From: Symmachiella dynata
Lineage (GTDB): Bacteria; Planctomycetota; Planctomycetia; Planctomycetales; Planctomycetaceae
Direction of reading: 5' to 3'
DNA: 64,000 nt
Assembly: GCF_007747995.1 (NCBI RefSeq)
Contig: NZ_CP036276.1
Location: 1,293,001-1,357,000 of the forward strand
The position numbers and the translations under genes were made by a program. The notes beneath the pieces were generated by a model. That model did no database searches and had not been told where the DNA came from. It saw only the letters and a list, made by a program, of their open reading frames with translations. Shown here piece by piece: positions 38,446-47,088 of this stretch (its first letter is position 1; each line of letters begins with the position of its first letter).

Positions 38446-38466
38446 TAGCAAAGGTGGTAGACGGCG

Positions 38467-38976
38467 ATGGCGGTTACGAATGTGACGCGTAATTTGCGCG
38501 ATGGGGAATTGGTGATTCAGGATGGGACTTCGGAGACTCCGCAGTCGTTGACGGTGCTGTTGGACGAGGGGGATTTGTCCTGGACGCAGCGGTCGAACAC
38601 GATCGAGGTCAAGGATCGGGGGTCGATTGCAGCGGGGCATACGCGGCCGGGGGATGAGGAATCGATTGCGTTGTCGTTTACGGCAAAATGGACGCAGTTG
38701 ATTGGGAAATACAACGACAGCGGCGATCCGTTGCAGTTGTATGAGTTTCTCAACTTCATGTCGGGGCTGAATATTGTCAGCACCTCGGAGAGTGGTGAGC
38801 AGGAGACGCTGCAGTTGGAGTTCACGGTGACCGATCCGGCGGGTGTTGCCGGTGAGAAGATCGTGTTTGCCAAGGTGTATCGTGAATCGCTGACGATGAA
38901 CGAAGGGGACGAGGCAAACTTGATTTCGTTTTCCGGTCGCGACTTTGAGGTGGCGCCGGTGATTAGTCGGGTTTAG
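38467..38976 (+). CDS. Tail tube (major tail) protein candidate
   Basis: A 169-residue, beta-rich protein with a Thr/Ser/Glu-rich surface: SLTVLLDEGDLSWTQRSNTIEVKDRGSI, ESIALSFTAKWTQLIG and a final ISFSGRDFEVAPV. Its size, beta content and position between the tail terminator and tape measure genes support a tail tube subunit of a siphovirus-like tail. It is preceded by AAAGGTGG, close to ATG 38467. A firm family assignment would need a profile or structural search. Confidence 0.65.
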   Translation: MAVTNVTRNLRDGELVIQDGTSETPQSLTVLLDEGDLSWTQRSNTIEVKDRGSIAAGHTRPGDEESIALSFTAKWTQLIGKYNDSGDPLQLYEFLNFMSGLNIVSTSESGEQETLQLEFTVTDPAGVAGEKIVFAKVYRESLTMNEGDEANLISFSGRDFEVAPVISRV

Positions 38977-38977
38977 T

Positions 38978-39248
38978 GGCAGGAAAAAAGTGGCCGGTGG
39001 TCAGTGGCCGGTGGCCAGAAAGAGTGGGCAGTAGGCAGTAGGCAGTAGGCAGAGCGCAGGCGTGGGGGTGCGTTTGGAGTTCCTGCTTGGGCTCACGCCT
39101 CATGCTTATTTTGGGAGACCTTCGGTCGGGGGGTGTGCGGGGTCGGGAGACCCGCGCACAACTTTTACTTGTCCTCAAGCCTGTTCCCTCACGCCTCACG
39201 CCTCAAGCCAATTTTCCTACGGTCTACAGTCTAAAGCCGACAGTCTAA
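38978..39248 (+). repeat. Mosaic heptamer/hairpin spacer repeat
   Basis: RGTGGCY heptamers, GTAGGCA heptamers (39027-39055), one hairpin module (39113-39160), then CTCACGC/CTCAAGC/CTACGGT/CTACAGT heptamers, ending at TTACGGAGG, the ribosome binding site of the tape measure gene. Confidence 0.85.
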
Positions 39249-39264
39249 TTACGGAGGCATTGCG

Positions 39265-39963
39265 ATGGTGGCGTTTCGGGAGTCGTTGACGATTGCGATT
39301 CGGGGGGATAGTTCGCATTTGTCGCGGGAGTTGGATCGGGTGGGTGAGCGGATTTCTTCGCTCAGTGAGCGGTTGGGGCGGTTCAATCGGGCGGCATCGG
39401 AGATGGGGCGTTCGTTTGAGCGGATTGGTTTGGCGATTGGGCCGCTGCAAACGATCAGCACATTATTGGAGCGGATTACCAGTCAGATTCGATTGCTGTC
39501 GCGGACGCCGATTGTGTTGGACATTCGTCCGGCGGTGCAATCGCTGTTGATCTTGGGGCGGTTGATTGATGCGACCGCTGCGCGGCTGGCGCGGTTGTCA
39601 GCCGTAGGTACTGTCGGGGACGCGGGTGGAGCGACGGGACCGATTCGTGCGTATGCCAGTGGCGGAATGGTGACGGGGCCGGGCGGGGTGGATCGCGTGC
39701 CGGCGATGTTGACAGCTGGCGAGTTTGTGATTCGTCGACCGGCGGTGCAGCAATTGGGAGCGGCGTTTTTATCGGCGCTGAATCAGTCGTCGCCGACGAA
39801 TCCACGGCCCACGCTAATGCCGGGACCACCGGTGGGGCAATCGACCTCAATCACCAACAATCTGGGCGGCGTGACGGTGAATGTTTCGCAGGTGGGCGAA
39901 GTCGCTGGGGTGGTGCGCGACTTGCAGTTTCGTGATTCGGCGCTGCGGGCGCGGCGGGGGTGA
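39265..39963 (+). CDS. Unusually short tape measure protein
   Basis: A 232-residue protein. Residues about 15-75 form a heptad-like helix (SRELDRVGERISSLSERLGRF). Residues about 130-160 hold the motif ASGGMVTGPGGVDRVPAMLTAGEFVIRR, typical for the C-terminus of tail tape-measure proteins. Normal tape measures run from 600 to over 1000 residues, so this one is very short and lacks long coiled coil and lysozyme domains. By the known rough scaling of tape length to tail length, it would define a tail of only a few tens of nanometres. GGAGG lies just upstream of ATG 39265. Confidence 0.75.
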   Translation: MVAFRESLTIAIRGDSSHLSRELDRVGERISSLSERLGRFNRAASEMGRSFERIGLAIGPLQTISTLLERITSQIRLLSRTPIVLDIRPAVQSLLILGRLIDATAARLARLSAVGTVGDAGGATGPIRAYASGGMVTGPGGVDRVPAMLTAGEFVIRRPAVQQLGAAFLSALNQSSPTNPRPTLMPGPPVGQSTSITNNLGGVTVNVSQVGEVAGVVRDLQFRDSALRARRG

Positions 39964-39964
39964 A

Positions 39965-40150
39965 ACTGTTGGCAGGGGCGAAGTGGCCGGTGGCTAGTGG
40001 CCGGTGGCCAGAAAAGTAGGCAGTAGGCAGAGGGCAGTAGGCAGTGGTGGGGGGGAATTGCGTTTGGTTTTTGCTTGCGAGTCTCACGCCTGTTCCCTCA
40101 CGCCTCACGTCTTCCTACCTGCAGCCTAAGGTCTCAAGCCTACAGTCTAA
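39965..40150 (+). repeat. Mosaic heptamer spacer repeat without hairpin module
   Basis: RGTGGCY heptamers, GTAGGCA heptamers (40015-40045), then CTCACGC/CTGTTCC/CTGCAGC/CTAAGGT/CTCAAGC heptamers. The central GACC hairpin module is missing, which shows the hairpin part is separable from the heptamer arrays. Confidence 0.82.
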
Positions 40151-40169
40151 TGACACTTGGAGAATTGCG

Positions 40170-40622
40170 ATGTCGTTTGTGTTTAAGCCGGCGGTTTATA
40201 AGAGTTCCACATTGTATGAATTGCCGCGGCCGGTGCCGGTGTTGCGGGTGCGGGATGCTTGGGATGCGAGTCGGTTTAAGGTGCCGTTGGCTGATGGGGA
40301 TGCATTGGTGGGGCATTCGCGGCAGGGGGTGGATATTTCCCTGGAAGGGCAAATCGGTTCGCAGAGCGGTTCGCTGAAGACGTCCGAAGGGGCCATGCTA
40401 GAGGAATTGGAGGCGTTGCGAAGCACGTTGGATGTTTCGTCGGCGTCAGAGAAGTTTGAGTTCTTTATCTATCACGACGCAACGAGCGGGACCTATCGCA
40501 AATTCAAATTGTGTTCGACAGTGCAGTTTGAAATGGATTTGTCGAATCAGAATTTGTTCACCTATTCGTTGGTGGTGCATGCGGAGAATCCGGTGTTGTA
40601 TACGACGGCGCCTGGGGCTTGA
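40170..40622 (+). CDS. Distal tail-like protein
   Basis: A 150-residue beta-rich protein: RPVPVLRVRDAWDASRFKVPLADGDALVG, then VDISLEGQIGSQSGS, and KFEFFIYHDATSGTYRKFKLCSTVQFEMDLS. Beta-sandwich proteins of this length between tape measure and hub genes usually form the ring joining tube to tip (Dit-like). GGAG at 40159-40162 is 7 bases from ATG 40170, which fixes the start. Assignment rests on place and fold-type impression. Confidence 0.6.
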   Translation: MSFVFKPAVYKSSTLYELPRPVPVLRVRDAWDASRFKVPLADGDALVGHSRQGVDISLEGQIGSQSGSLKTSEGAMLEELEALRSTLDVSSASEKFEFFIYHDATSGTYRKFKLCSTVQFEMDLSNQNLFTYSLVVHAENPVLYTTAPGA

Positions 40623-40862
40623 GTGATAGTGGGCAGGGGGAGAAGTGGCCGGTGGCGAGTGGCCGGTGGGCAGTAGGTAGTAGGCAGTGGGCAGTGGGCA
40701 GTGGGCAGTGGGGGCGGGGGAGACCTTCGGTCGGGGGCTGTGCGGGGTCGGGAGACCCGCGCACAACGTAGACCCGTGCACAACGGCGACCGGCGTACGA
40801 CGGCGCGTTTGATTTTTGGTTGCAAATCTCAGGCCTGTCCCCTCACGCCTCACGCCTCTTAC
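40623..40862 (+). repeat. Mosaic heptamer/hairpin spacer repeat
   Basis: RGTGGCY heptamers, GTAGGTA/GTAGGCA/GTGGGCA heptamers (40669-40712), one hairpin module and a partial one (40720-40785), then CTCAGGC/CTGTCCC/CTCACGC heptamers running up to the AAAGGA ribosome binding site. Confidence 0.85.
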
Positions 40863-40875
40863 AAAGGAACGTGAC

Positions 40876-42888
40876 ATGGGTTATCAGCGGCGGATTGTGC
40901 ATTATCGTCCGGGGCCGGGTGATTTTCAGGCGGTGATTTCTGATCGTGCGATTGCTGGGTGTTGGTTTGAATTACATCGGCAAGGTGGCTGCGGGGCGGG
41001 GGAATTGCGGCTGAAGGATCGATTCGTGGATCGCGCGGGGATCGAGATCGGGGATTGGATCTCGATGGCGTATCAGACAGGTGACCGTTGGTACTTGGGG
41101 CGCGTTGAAGAACGCGTGGCGACGAGTCCGGCGGAGATCTCGTTTCGCTTGCAAGGGATGAGTGTGGAATTGGGTGAGGTGTTTCCCGGCGGATTCTCAC
41201 CGGACCGCGCTGATGGCGTGCCTCCGCATCGTTATGCCCGGACCGATCTGTTTCCCAATGACCCGGACCGTTCGCTAGAAACGGTCGATGCGGTGAGTCA
41301 GCCGGATGAATTTGTGACGTTGTTGCTGCAACAATACGTGGTTCCGCGGACGCATATTTCACTCGATGCGGCGATGATCGATGCGGTGAATTTGGCCGAC
41401 GGAGTGACGACGGCCAAGTTTCGGGGGGAGGAGAGTGTGCGTTCGATTCTCAAAGAAGAGGCGGTTCGAGCGTTTAATGCGTCGTGGGGCGTGGATGCTT
41501 GGGGGCGGTTTTTCTTTTTGCAAAAACGGACGTCGGTGATTGCCACGTTTCAAGAGGGGGTGGATGTTGTTGCGTTGGAAGAGTCCCGCGATCGGGATTT
41601 GTTGTACAACCGCGTGATGCTGACCGGCGGGTATATCTATGACGAGCAGTTGGGGTCGGACATTTTTATGCGGGGCTATTATCGCTGGCGGGGCAACTAC
41701 ATTCAGCCGGCAAGTCGGGATCAACATGGAGAGCGGCGGATACGGATTTGGATTCCTTGGATCCGGACGGAATCGGATTCGCGTCAGTTTGTGAAAGAGT
41801 TTTTCCGCGTATATGCGCAGCCGACGAGCCGGTATTTCGTTGAGGTGGCGGATCAGCACGTGCTGCCGGTGCCGTGGGGCGGTCGTATTCTGATCAAGGA
41901 CCACAGCGGGGCGGAATTGATATCGGCGATGGTGGAAACGATCCGGGTGCAATTTGATCATGCGCCCCGTTTTCGGTTGGAAATCGGACCGGAAGATCCG
42001 CACACGCATTGGCCAGAACCGCCGCACGATGAGCGGTGGGAGATTCCGGGGAACCAAAATCAAAATGGTGGGCATGGAGGGAGCGAGCTTTCGTTTGATA
42101 GCAGCGACGTCGGTCCTGATTCGACCGATGCGAGTTCGTCGTCGGTGTCGGGCAGTTCCAGTTTCGGGGTGTCGAGCAGTTTGGAGTCCAGCGAACTGTC
42201 TGGGGGCGAATCGGTCGTGGAAACCGAAGGTGGAGGCAGCAGTGGGGACGAAAGCGAATCGGGCGGCGGGGAAAGTGGTTCGTCGGATTCGGGAGTGTCC
42301 AGCGGGGAGGAATCGAGCGGAGCGTCGGAGAGCGGGGAGAGCAGTGGCGGTGGGGAAAGTGGTTCTGGCGGCGAGAACAGTTCCAGTAGCGCGAATGACA
42401 CGTGTGTCGAAAAAACAGCAACCGATTCGGACACCGTTGATGATGGTGGCGATGAGGAGTGGGAAAGGTTGGGTGGTGGCAGAGGTGAGGTGTCGCTGGG
42501 TCAAAACGACTCTGCCCAAACTCTGCGTTGTTTTGATTTCAATTTTTCGTTGCCATCGGGCAAGACTGTGGTGGGAATCACGGTGACGTACAACCTCGAG
42601 TGTTCGAACAACGCTGCCAACGATGTCGTGGGGGGCGAGGTGACTGTGACCAGCGGCAGTAAGTCGGGGACGAAGAGCTTGTTTGTGGGTGACGGTGTGT
42701 GGCCGGACAGCGAAACGGATGAGATCGTAGGCAGCGAAGGGGATACGTGGGGCGAATCCTGGACAACGGATGATTTCAATGCGTTTGGATTGCAGGTCGA
42801 TTTGTCTGCAGTCGAACATTTGGGCAATGCGAACACTCGTACGGCGGAGGTCAATTCGGTGAAGCTCAAGGTCTGTTATGAAGAGTGA
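40876..42888 (+). CDS. Tail tip/hub protein with Ser/Gly-rich linker and C-terminal beta domain
   Basis: A 670-residue protein in three parts. Residues 1-390 look like a tail-tip or baseplate hub (RIVHYRPGPGDFQAVISDRAI ... TGDRWYLGRVEER ... CYTAYNR-type, here LLYNRVMLTGGYIY), mainly beta. Residues about 395-510 are a low-complexity Ser/Gly/Glu-rich linker of repeated ESG and SSG units. Residues about 520-670 are a compact beta-rich domain (FDFNFSLPSGKTVVGITVTY ... NTRTAEVNSVKLKVCYEE), like a carbohydrate-binding or receptor-binding jelly roll. The layout suggests a hub carrying an extended binding module. AAAGGA at 40863-40868 is 7 bases from ATG 40876. Confidence 0.7.
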   Translation: MGYQRRIVHYRPGPGDFQAVISDRAIAGCWFELHRQGGCGAGELRLKDRFVDRAGIEIGDWISMAYQTGDRWYLGRVEERVATSPAEISFRLQGMSVELGEVFPGGFSPDRADGVPPHRYARTDLFPNDPDRSLETVDAVSQPDEFVTLLLQQYVVPRTHISLDAAMIDAVNLADGVTTAKFRGEESVRSILKEEAVRAFNASWGVDAWGRFFFLQKRTSVIATFQEGVDVVALEESRDRDLLYNRVMLTGGYIYDEQLGSDIFMRGYYRWRGNYIQPASRDQHGERRIRIWIPWIRTESDSRQFVKEFFRVYAQPTSRYFVEVADQHVLPVPWGGRILIKDHSGAELISAMVETIRVQFDHAPRFRLEIGPEDPHTHWPEPPHDERWEIPGNQNQNGGHGGSELSFDSSDVGPDSTDASSSSVSGSSSFGVSSSLESSELSGGESVVETEGGGSSGDESESGGGESGSSDSGVSSGEESSGASESGESSGGGESGSGGENSSSSANDTCVEKTATDSDTVDDGGDEEWERLGGGRGEVSLGQNDSAQTLRCFDFNFSLPSGKTVVGITVTYNLECSNNAANDVVGGEVTVTSGSKSGTKSLFVGDGVWPDSETDEIVGSEGDTWGESWTTDDFNAFGLQVDLSAVEHLGNANTRTAEVNSVKLKVCYEE

Positions 42889-42965
42889 CTGGGATGGCCA
42901 GTTAGCGGCGCGGAGTTGTATTCACAAACTCGCGGTGGGTTATTCAACCAGAGGATAGATAACCG

Positions 42966-44102
42966 ATGACGACGTTGTTCTATCGACTGACGACCGACGG
43001 CCGGCAACTCCCTGCGGCGTTGGATGATGCATACTCCGGACCGGTGGCGTCGGCGTGTTGGTTGATTGGGGGCGGTCCGTCGTTGGCGGAGTTGCCGCAC
43101 CGTTTGATCGATGAGTCTCCGGTGCCCAAGATGTCGGTGAATCTATCGGGGACACGCATACTGCGGCCGAATTTTTGGACCTCGTACGATCCATCGGCTC
43201 GGTTTCATCGGTCGGTGTATCTTGATCCGGGAATTTTGAAGTTCGTGCATCGGCGGCGGGCCATGGATCTGGTGCCGGAGACGACCTATAAAGTTTGCGA
43301 ATGTCCGGGGACCTATTTTTTTGAGCGGGATGGCCAACGGGGGTTTCATCAATTTTTGTCGCCGACGTTCCCCGGTATTGTCGATTGGGCTGATTCGATG
43401 GTGCAGGCGATCGATATTTTGTATCGCTTGGGATTTCGGATGATCTATCTGGCCGGTTGCGAGATGCGTGTGCGATTGTCGGATGCACAGTTGCAATGTG
43501 CGGCAGCGGCGGGAATCGAATTTGCACCGGGGGAGTTGTTGCGCGATTTTCTGGGGCGGGCGGAGCAGGCGGGGGTGGATTGCGACACGTTCGATGCCTT
43601 GCCGGCGGGGCCGCACTATCACTTTGACGAGCAGAAGCATGTGCGGGCAGCGGCGAATACTGATGCGCATTATTTTCGCATCGCGCAATATCTGCGGTTG
43701 TCGCGACGGTCGTTGGCGTTGGCGGGGTTGCAGTTGATTTCCGTGACGCCCGGCAGTCGTCTGAATGACTATTTTCCGTATCGCACAGTCGAGGAGGCCT
43801 GCGGGCAGATCGCTCAGGTGGTGGGGGATCCACGAACCGAACCGGTGCGCGGGTTGTATCGACAGATGGATGCGCGACAACCGGCTGAGGTGGGACCGAT
43901 GCGGGACTTCAAACCACACAATTGGAAGGCTCCACGCGTGGCGCAGGTTGAGAAGCCGGTTCCCGCGGATGGGGAATTGGTGGTGGAGGCGGAAGGTTAT
44001 CAACAAGCGGCAGGCAACGCTCGTCAGGCAGCCCAACAACGACTGCGCGGCGCGCTGGATGCGGTGGGGGATGCGGAACCGGCGCTGCAGGAAATGGGAT
44101 AA
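42966..44102 (+). CDS. DUF115/MptE-like Rossmann-type protein
   Basis: A 378-residue protein with an N-terminal nucleotide-sugar or pterin-type site CWLIGGGPSLAELPHRLID and a central IYLAGCEMRV strand followed by helices, as in DUF115 proteins (MptE-like and flagellin-glycosylation MAF-like transferases). The C-terminal 60 residues are an Ala/Gln-rich helix (AAGNARQAAQQRLRGALDA). In this place, directly after the hub gene and followed by two glycosyltransferases 14 and 53 bases on, it may help modify virion or tail proteins with sugars. Function inferred from family and place. Confidence 0.6.
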   Translation: MTTLFYRLTTDGRQLPAALDDAYSGPVASACWLIGGGPSLAELPHRLIDESPVPKMSVNLSGTRILRPNFWTSYDPSARFHRSVYLDPGILKFVHRRRAMDLVPETTYKVCECPGTYFFERDGQRGFHQFLSPTFPGIVDWADSMVQAIDILYRLGFRMIYLAGCEMRVRLSDAQLQCAAAAGIEFAPGELLRDFLGRAEQAGVDCDTFDALPAGPHYHFDEQKHVRAAANTDAHYFRIAQYLRLSRRSLALAGLQLISVTPGSRLNDYFPYRTVEEACGQIAQVVGDPRTEPVRGLYRQMDARQPAEVGPMRDFKPHNWKAPRVAQVEKPVPADGELVVEAEGYQQAAGNARQAAQQRLRGALDAVGDAEPALQEMG

Positions 44103-44115
44103 CACAAAATTCACG

Positions 44116-44817
44116 ATGCCCGATACGACCATCATCATCCCGCAGCGAGGACATGCGGATTTGACACGGGACTGTTTGACCAGTTTGCGCGAACAGGACC
44201 GTGCGGCTTGGTCGGTCGTTGTTGTGGATGACGGGAGTCCGCAGGCAGCGACGGGGTTAACCGTGGAGGATGTTTCTCCCGGACAATTGATTCTGCAACC
44301 GCACCGTGGGGTCTCGGCGGCTTGGAACCGTGGAGCGGCCGCGTCTGGGACGCAGTTTCTGGTGTTTTTGAATAACGACACGATTTCCACGGGTCCGTGG
44401 GTCGACGAATTGGTGCGGCCGTTGCGACAGAGGGAGTGTGTTTTGACCGGAGTCGCGATGCGCGCCGAGCGGGCGTTGCCCGAATCGCTGTTGGACCAGT
44501 TGGCGATGCGGACCTTTCTGGCAGGTTGGTGTTTTGCGATTTCCGCTTCGGTATTTCGCGAGCTGGGGGGCTTTGACGAGTCGCTGCGCGTGTATTGGTC
44601 GGATACCGATTTGCAGTTGCGGGCGGCATTGCAGATGAGGTGTGATTCCCGAGAGGTGCTGCGGGATGTAGCCGGGCTACCGTTGGTGCATTTGGGGCAT
44701 CGCACAGCGCATGACGGTCGCTGTTTGCCGCGGCAGCGCGAGCAATGGTGCACGGATCGCCAGGGGTTTATTGCGAAGTGGCAGCAGCGACTTGCGGGTG
44801 GTGTGTTGGGGCCTTGA
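44116..44817 (+). CDS. Family 2 glycosyltransferase
   Basis: A 233-residue GT-A fold enzyme: TIIIPQRGHADLTRDCLTSL, VVVDDGSPQ, RGVSAAWNRGAA, LVFLNNDT (the DxD-equivalent NND), and GGFDESLRVYWSDTDLQLRA with the catalytic-base ED-like region (SDTD). It transfers a sugar from a nucleotide donor, probably in the cytoplasm; no membrane segment is seen. ATG 44116 lies 13 bases after the DUF115-like gene. An alternative longer frame from 43765 overlaps that gene and is not used. Confidence 0.85.
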   Translation: MPDTTIIIPQRGHADLTRDCLTSLREQDRAAWSVVVVDDGSPQAATGLTVEDVSPGQLILQPHRGVSAAWNRGAAASGTQFLVFLNNDTISTGPWVDELVRPLRQRECVLTGVAMRAERALPESLLDQLAMRTFLAGWCFAISASVFRELGGFDESLRVYWSDTDLQLRAALQMRCDSREVLRDVAGLPLVHLGHRTAHDGRCLPRQREQWCTDRQGFIAKWQQRLAGGVLGP

Positions 44818-44869
44818 CTAATTTTTCGTTCGGTTTTGATATCCTCTCTTTCGGACCGGGAGCAATGCT

Positions 44870-45841
44870 GTGCGCATGTTGCAGGTGTGTAATGTGGGGC
44901 GGATTATGGGGGGGACGGCGGCGTGCGCGTGGACGGTGGTCCGCAGTTTGCCGGAGTTTCAACACACGGTTGTGTTTCTGAGCCGCGTGGCTGCGGAGAC
45001 CCGGGTGGAGTTTGGTGATTGTGAAATCGAACAATGGGACAAAGTGACAGCCGAGCGCGTGCGTCGCAGCGGCGCCGATGTGGTTTTGTTGCACAATACC
45101 TCCGCCCGTCGCGTGGAAGGTCCTTTACCTGTGGCGACGTTGCTGTATCAGCATTCGCGCATCACGCCGGCGGCGAGCGACTTACGTGTTTTTTGTTCGC
45201 GGTGGCTGGCGGAGTGTTGTGGCGCTGGGGCGGAGACCGTATTGCATCAAGCGGTGCCAACACCCGGTGGGCGGGAGCGGCAATTCGACACGCGCGCGTT
45301 GCGGGGCAGACCGGTGGTGGGACGATTGTGTACGCCGGCGCTGCGGAAGTGGCCGGAGTTGTTGGTGGGGTTTTATGTGGAACTGGCGCAGCGGCATCCG
45401 GAGGTCGCCTGGGAGTTCGTGGGCTGTCCGGACAAGCTACAAGATCCGCTGCGCACCGCTTGCGCGGGGCAGGCCCAGTTTTTTGAAGCGGCGTGGTCGG
45501 CTCGTGAACGTTTGTGGCATTGGGATGCGTTGTTGTACCACCATCCGACGCTGACCGAGTCGTTTGGGCGAACGGCGGCCGAAGCACTGCGGGCCGGTTG
45601 CATTCCGATTGTGGATCGTCGTGGGGGATTTCAGGAACAGCTTGTCGAGGGCTGCGGCCATTTGTGTACGGGGATTGAAGAATTCAGTAGCGCGATCGCA
45701 ACGTTATCCGATCCGGGCGAAAAGTTACGTCAATCACGCCGTTGCCGTGCGCATGGTGATCGGGAGTTTTCGTTGCAGCAATTTCGGGACGAGTTGTTTA
45801 CGCGGTTGAGGGCGTTGGCTGTTGGGGAAACGGTGTACTAA
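44870..45841 (+). CDS. Family 4 glycosyltransferase
   Basis: A 323-residue GT-B protein. N-terminal CNVGRIMGGTAACAW, and C-terminal donor site TLTESFGRTAAEALRAGCIPIV with the E-x7-E motif of GT4 enzymes. GGGAGC at 44858-44863 points to the GTG start at 44870; an ATG at 44876 is the alternative. It is the last of the rightward genes in the virion island, 52 bases after the family 2 glycosyltransferase; base composition does not change from the island. Donor and acceptor unknown. Confidence 0.85.
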   Translation: MRMLQVCNVGRIMGGTAACAWTVVRSLPEFQHTVVFLSRVAAETRVEFGDCEIEQWDKVTAERVRRSGADVVLLHNTSARRVEGPLPVATLLYQHSRITPAASDLRVFCSRWLAECCGAGAETVLHQAVPTPGGRERQFDTRALRGRPVVGRLCTPALRKWPELLVGFYVELAQRHPEVAWEFVGCPDKLQDPLRTACAGQAQFFEAAWSARERLWHWDALLYHHPTLTESFGRTAAEALRAGCIPIVDRRGGFQEQLVEGCGHLCTGIEEFSSAIATLSDPGEKLRQSRRCRAHGDREFSLQQFRDELFTRLRALAVGETVY

Positions 45842-45894
45842 GTTCTCAGCGGCTGAAATTTGGTGTGTGATTGATGATGCAACATCAAAATTCA

Positions 45895-45990
45895 GAACGA
45901 GGGTGCCACTGGCTTTGCCAGTATTTCGCAATTCTCGCAGACATTTGCCTTTGCACTGGCAAAGCCAGTGGCACCCGTGCACCCGTGAAA
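45895..45990. repeat. Long inverted repeat of the GCCAGTGGCACCC family
   Basis: Left arm GGGTGCCACTGGCTTTGCC (about 45901-45919) and right arm GCAAAGCCAGTGGCACCC (about 45960-45977), with a 40-base loop. The same motif occurs at 5550-5575 and 26690-26800. Confidence 0.75.
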
Positions 45991-46127
45991 ATTAAAAAAA
46001 ATGGGTTTTGCTACGAGTTGTTATTCCGTGGACAAATGCATTACCGTAGAGCCGCGCTCTCTGATTTTACAAAACTGTTTTTTTCGGCACTCTGCCCACT
46101 GACCACTCTGCGGAATCAATCACAACC

Positions 46128-46748
46128 ATGGAGCAGGATTCGGATCGCAATTCGTTTCTCGCGATGGCGGCCCTTTTTGAAGGAGGGTTGGTTGTCGTTG
46201 CGCTGGCGTTGGGATGGGTGTTTGGTGTGCCGCCGCTGGAGAGTTTGGTCTGGGATCCCTGGGCGGTCTTGTGGGGTTTGGTCGGTGTGGTCCCGCTGTA
46301 CGCCGGTTTTATTATTTTTGACCGCTATCCCGTCGGGCCGCTGCGGACGATTAAGGAGACGCTGAACGATCTGCTGGGACCGATCTTTGCCCGCTGTAGC
46401 AAAGCCGATTTGGCTGTGGTTGCGATCTTGGCCGGGGTGGGCGAAGAGGTTTTGTTTCGCGGCTTGCTGCTGCCATTGACCGGGGGCGGGTCGTTTGTGA
46501 TCGGATTGCTAATCAGCAGCCTGTTGTTTGGATTGGCGCACGCAGTCACCACGACCTATGTGATTTTAGCGGCGGTGGCCGGATTGTTTTTCGGTTTGCA
46601 ATGGCATTATACGGGGAATTTGTTGGCGCCGATCATCTCGCATGCGGTCTATGATTATTTAGCATTTGTGAAGATTGCCCGCGATTTCCGCGCGTCGCCG
46701 CTGGAATTGCCGCCTCAAATTCTCGATGGGGACTCCTACGAAGACTGA
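46128..46748 (+). CDS. CPBP family intramembrane glutamic protease
   Basis: A 206-residue polytopic protein of the CAAX-protease/bacteriocin-processing family: motif 1 GEEVLFRGLLLP (EExxxR), motif 2 LLFGLAHA (FxxxH) and motif 3 LLAPIISHAVYDY (HxxxN/D-like). Six or so membrane helices. Relatives cleave membrane proteins or peptides; here the target is unknown. Monocistronic, between an inverted repeat and the next gene. Confidence 0.9.
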   Translation: MEQDSDRNSFLAMAALFEGGLVVVALALGWVFGVPPLESLVWDPWAVLWGLVGVVPLYAGFIIFDRYPVGPLRTIKETLNDLLGPIFARCSKADLAVVAILAGVGEEVLFRGLLLPLTGGGSFVIGLLISSLLFGLAHAVTTTYVILAAVAGLFFGLQWHYTGNLLAPIISHAVYDYLAFVKIARDFRASPLELPPQILDGDSYED

Positions 46749-47088
46749 CGCTAAACCGCTCTGGCTGATTATTTTTGAGCGGACCAGTTTTGAGAGAGCG
46801 GCTTTTTCTGCAGGAATTGGCTATCTCAAAACTGCTCGGGCTGTGGGCGATCGTCCGGAGTTGGCAGGCTGGAGTGTGTTGCCGGTGATTGCCCTTGCCA
46901 GTCTGTGGAATGCCTCTTAGAATCCGCCGCGCATTGAGATCGGTAGGAAGCGAGCCCAAAGCTGCAGGGGCGCGAACACCGATTGCAACTGTCGAGTGAA
47001 TTTCCGATCACGATTTAATTTCTCCGATCGAATTCGGGTGAAACGTATAACACGGCCGCCCGCTCAAGGACGACTTCGCAACCTCCGC

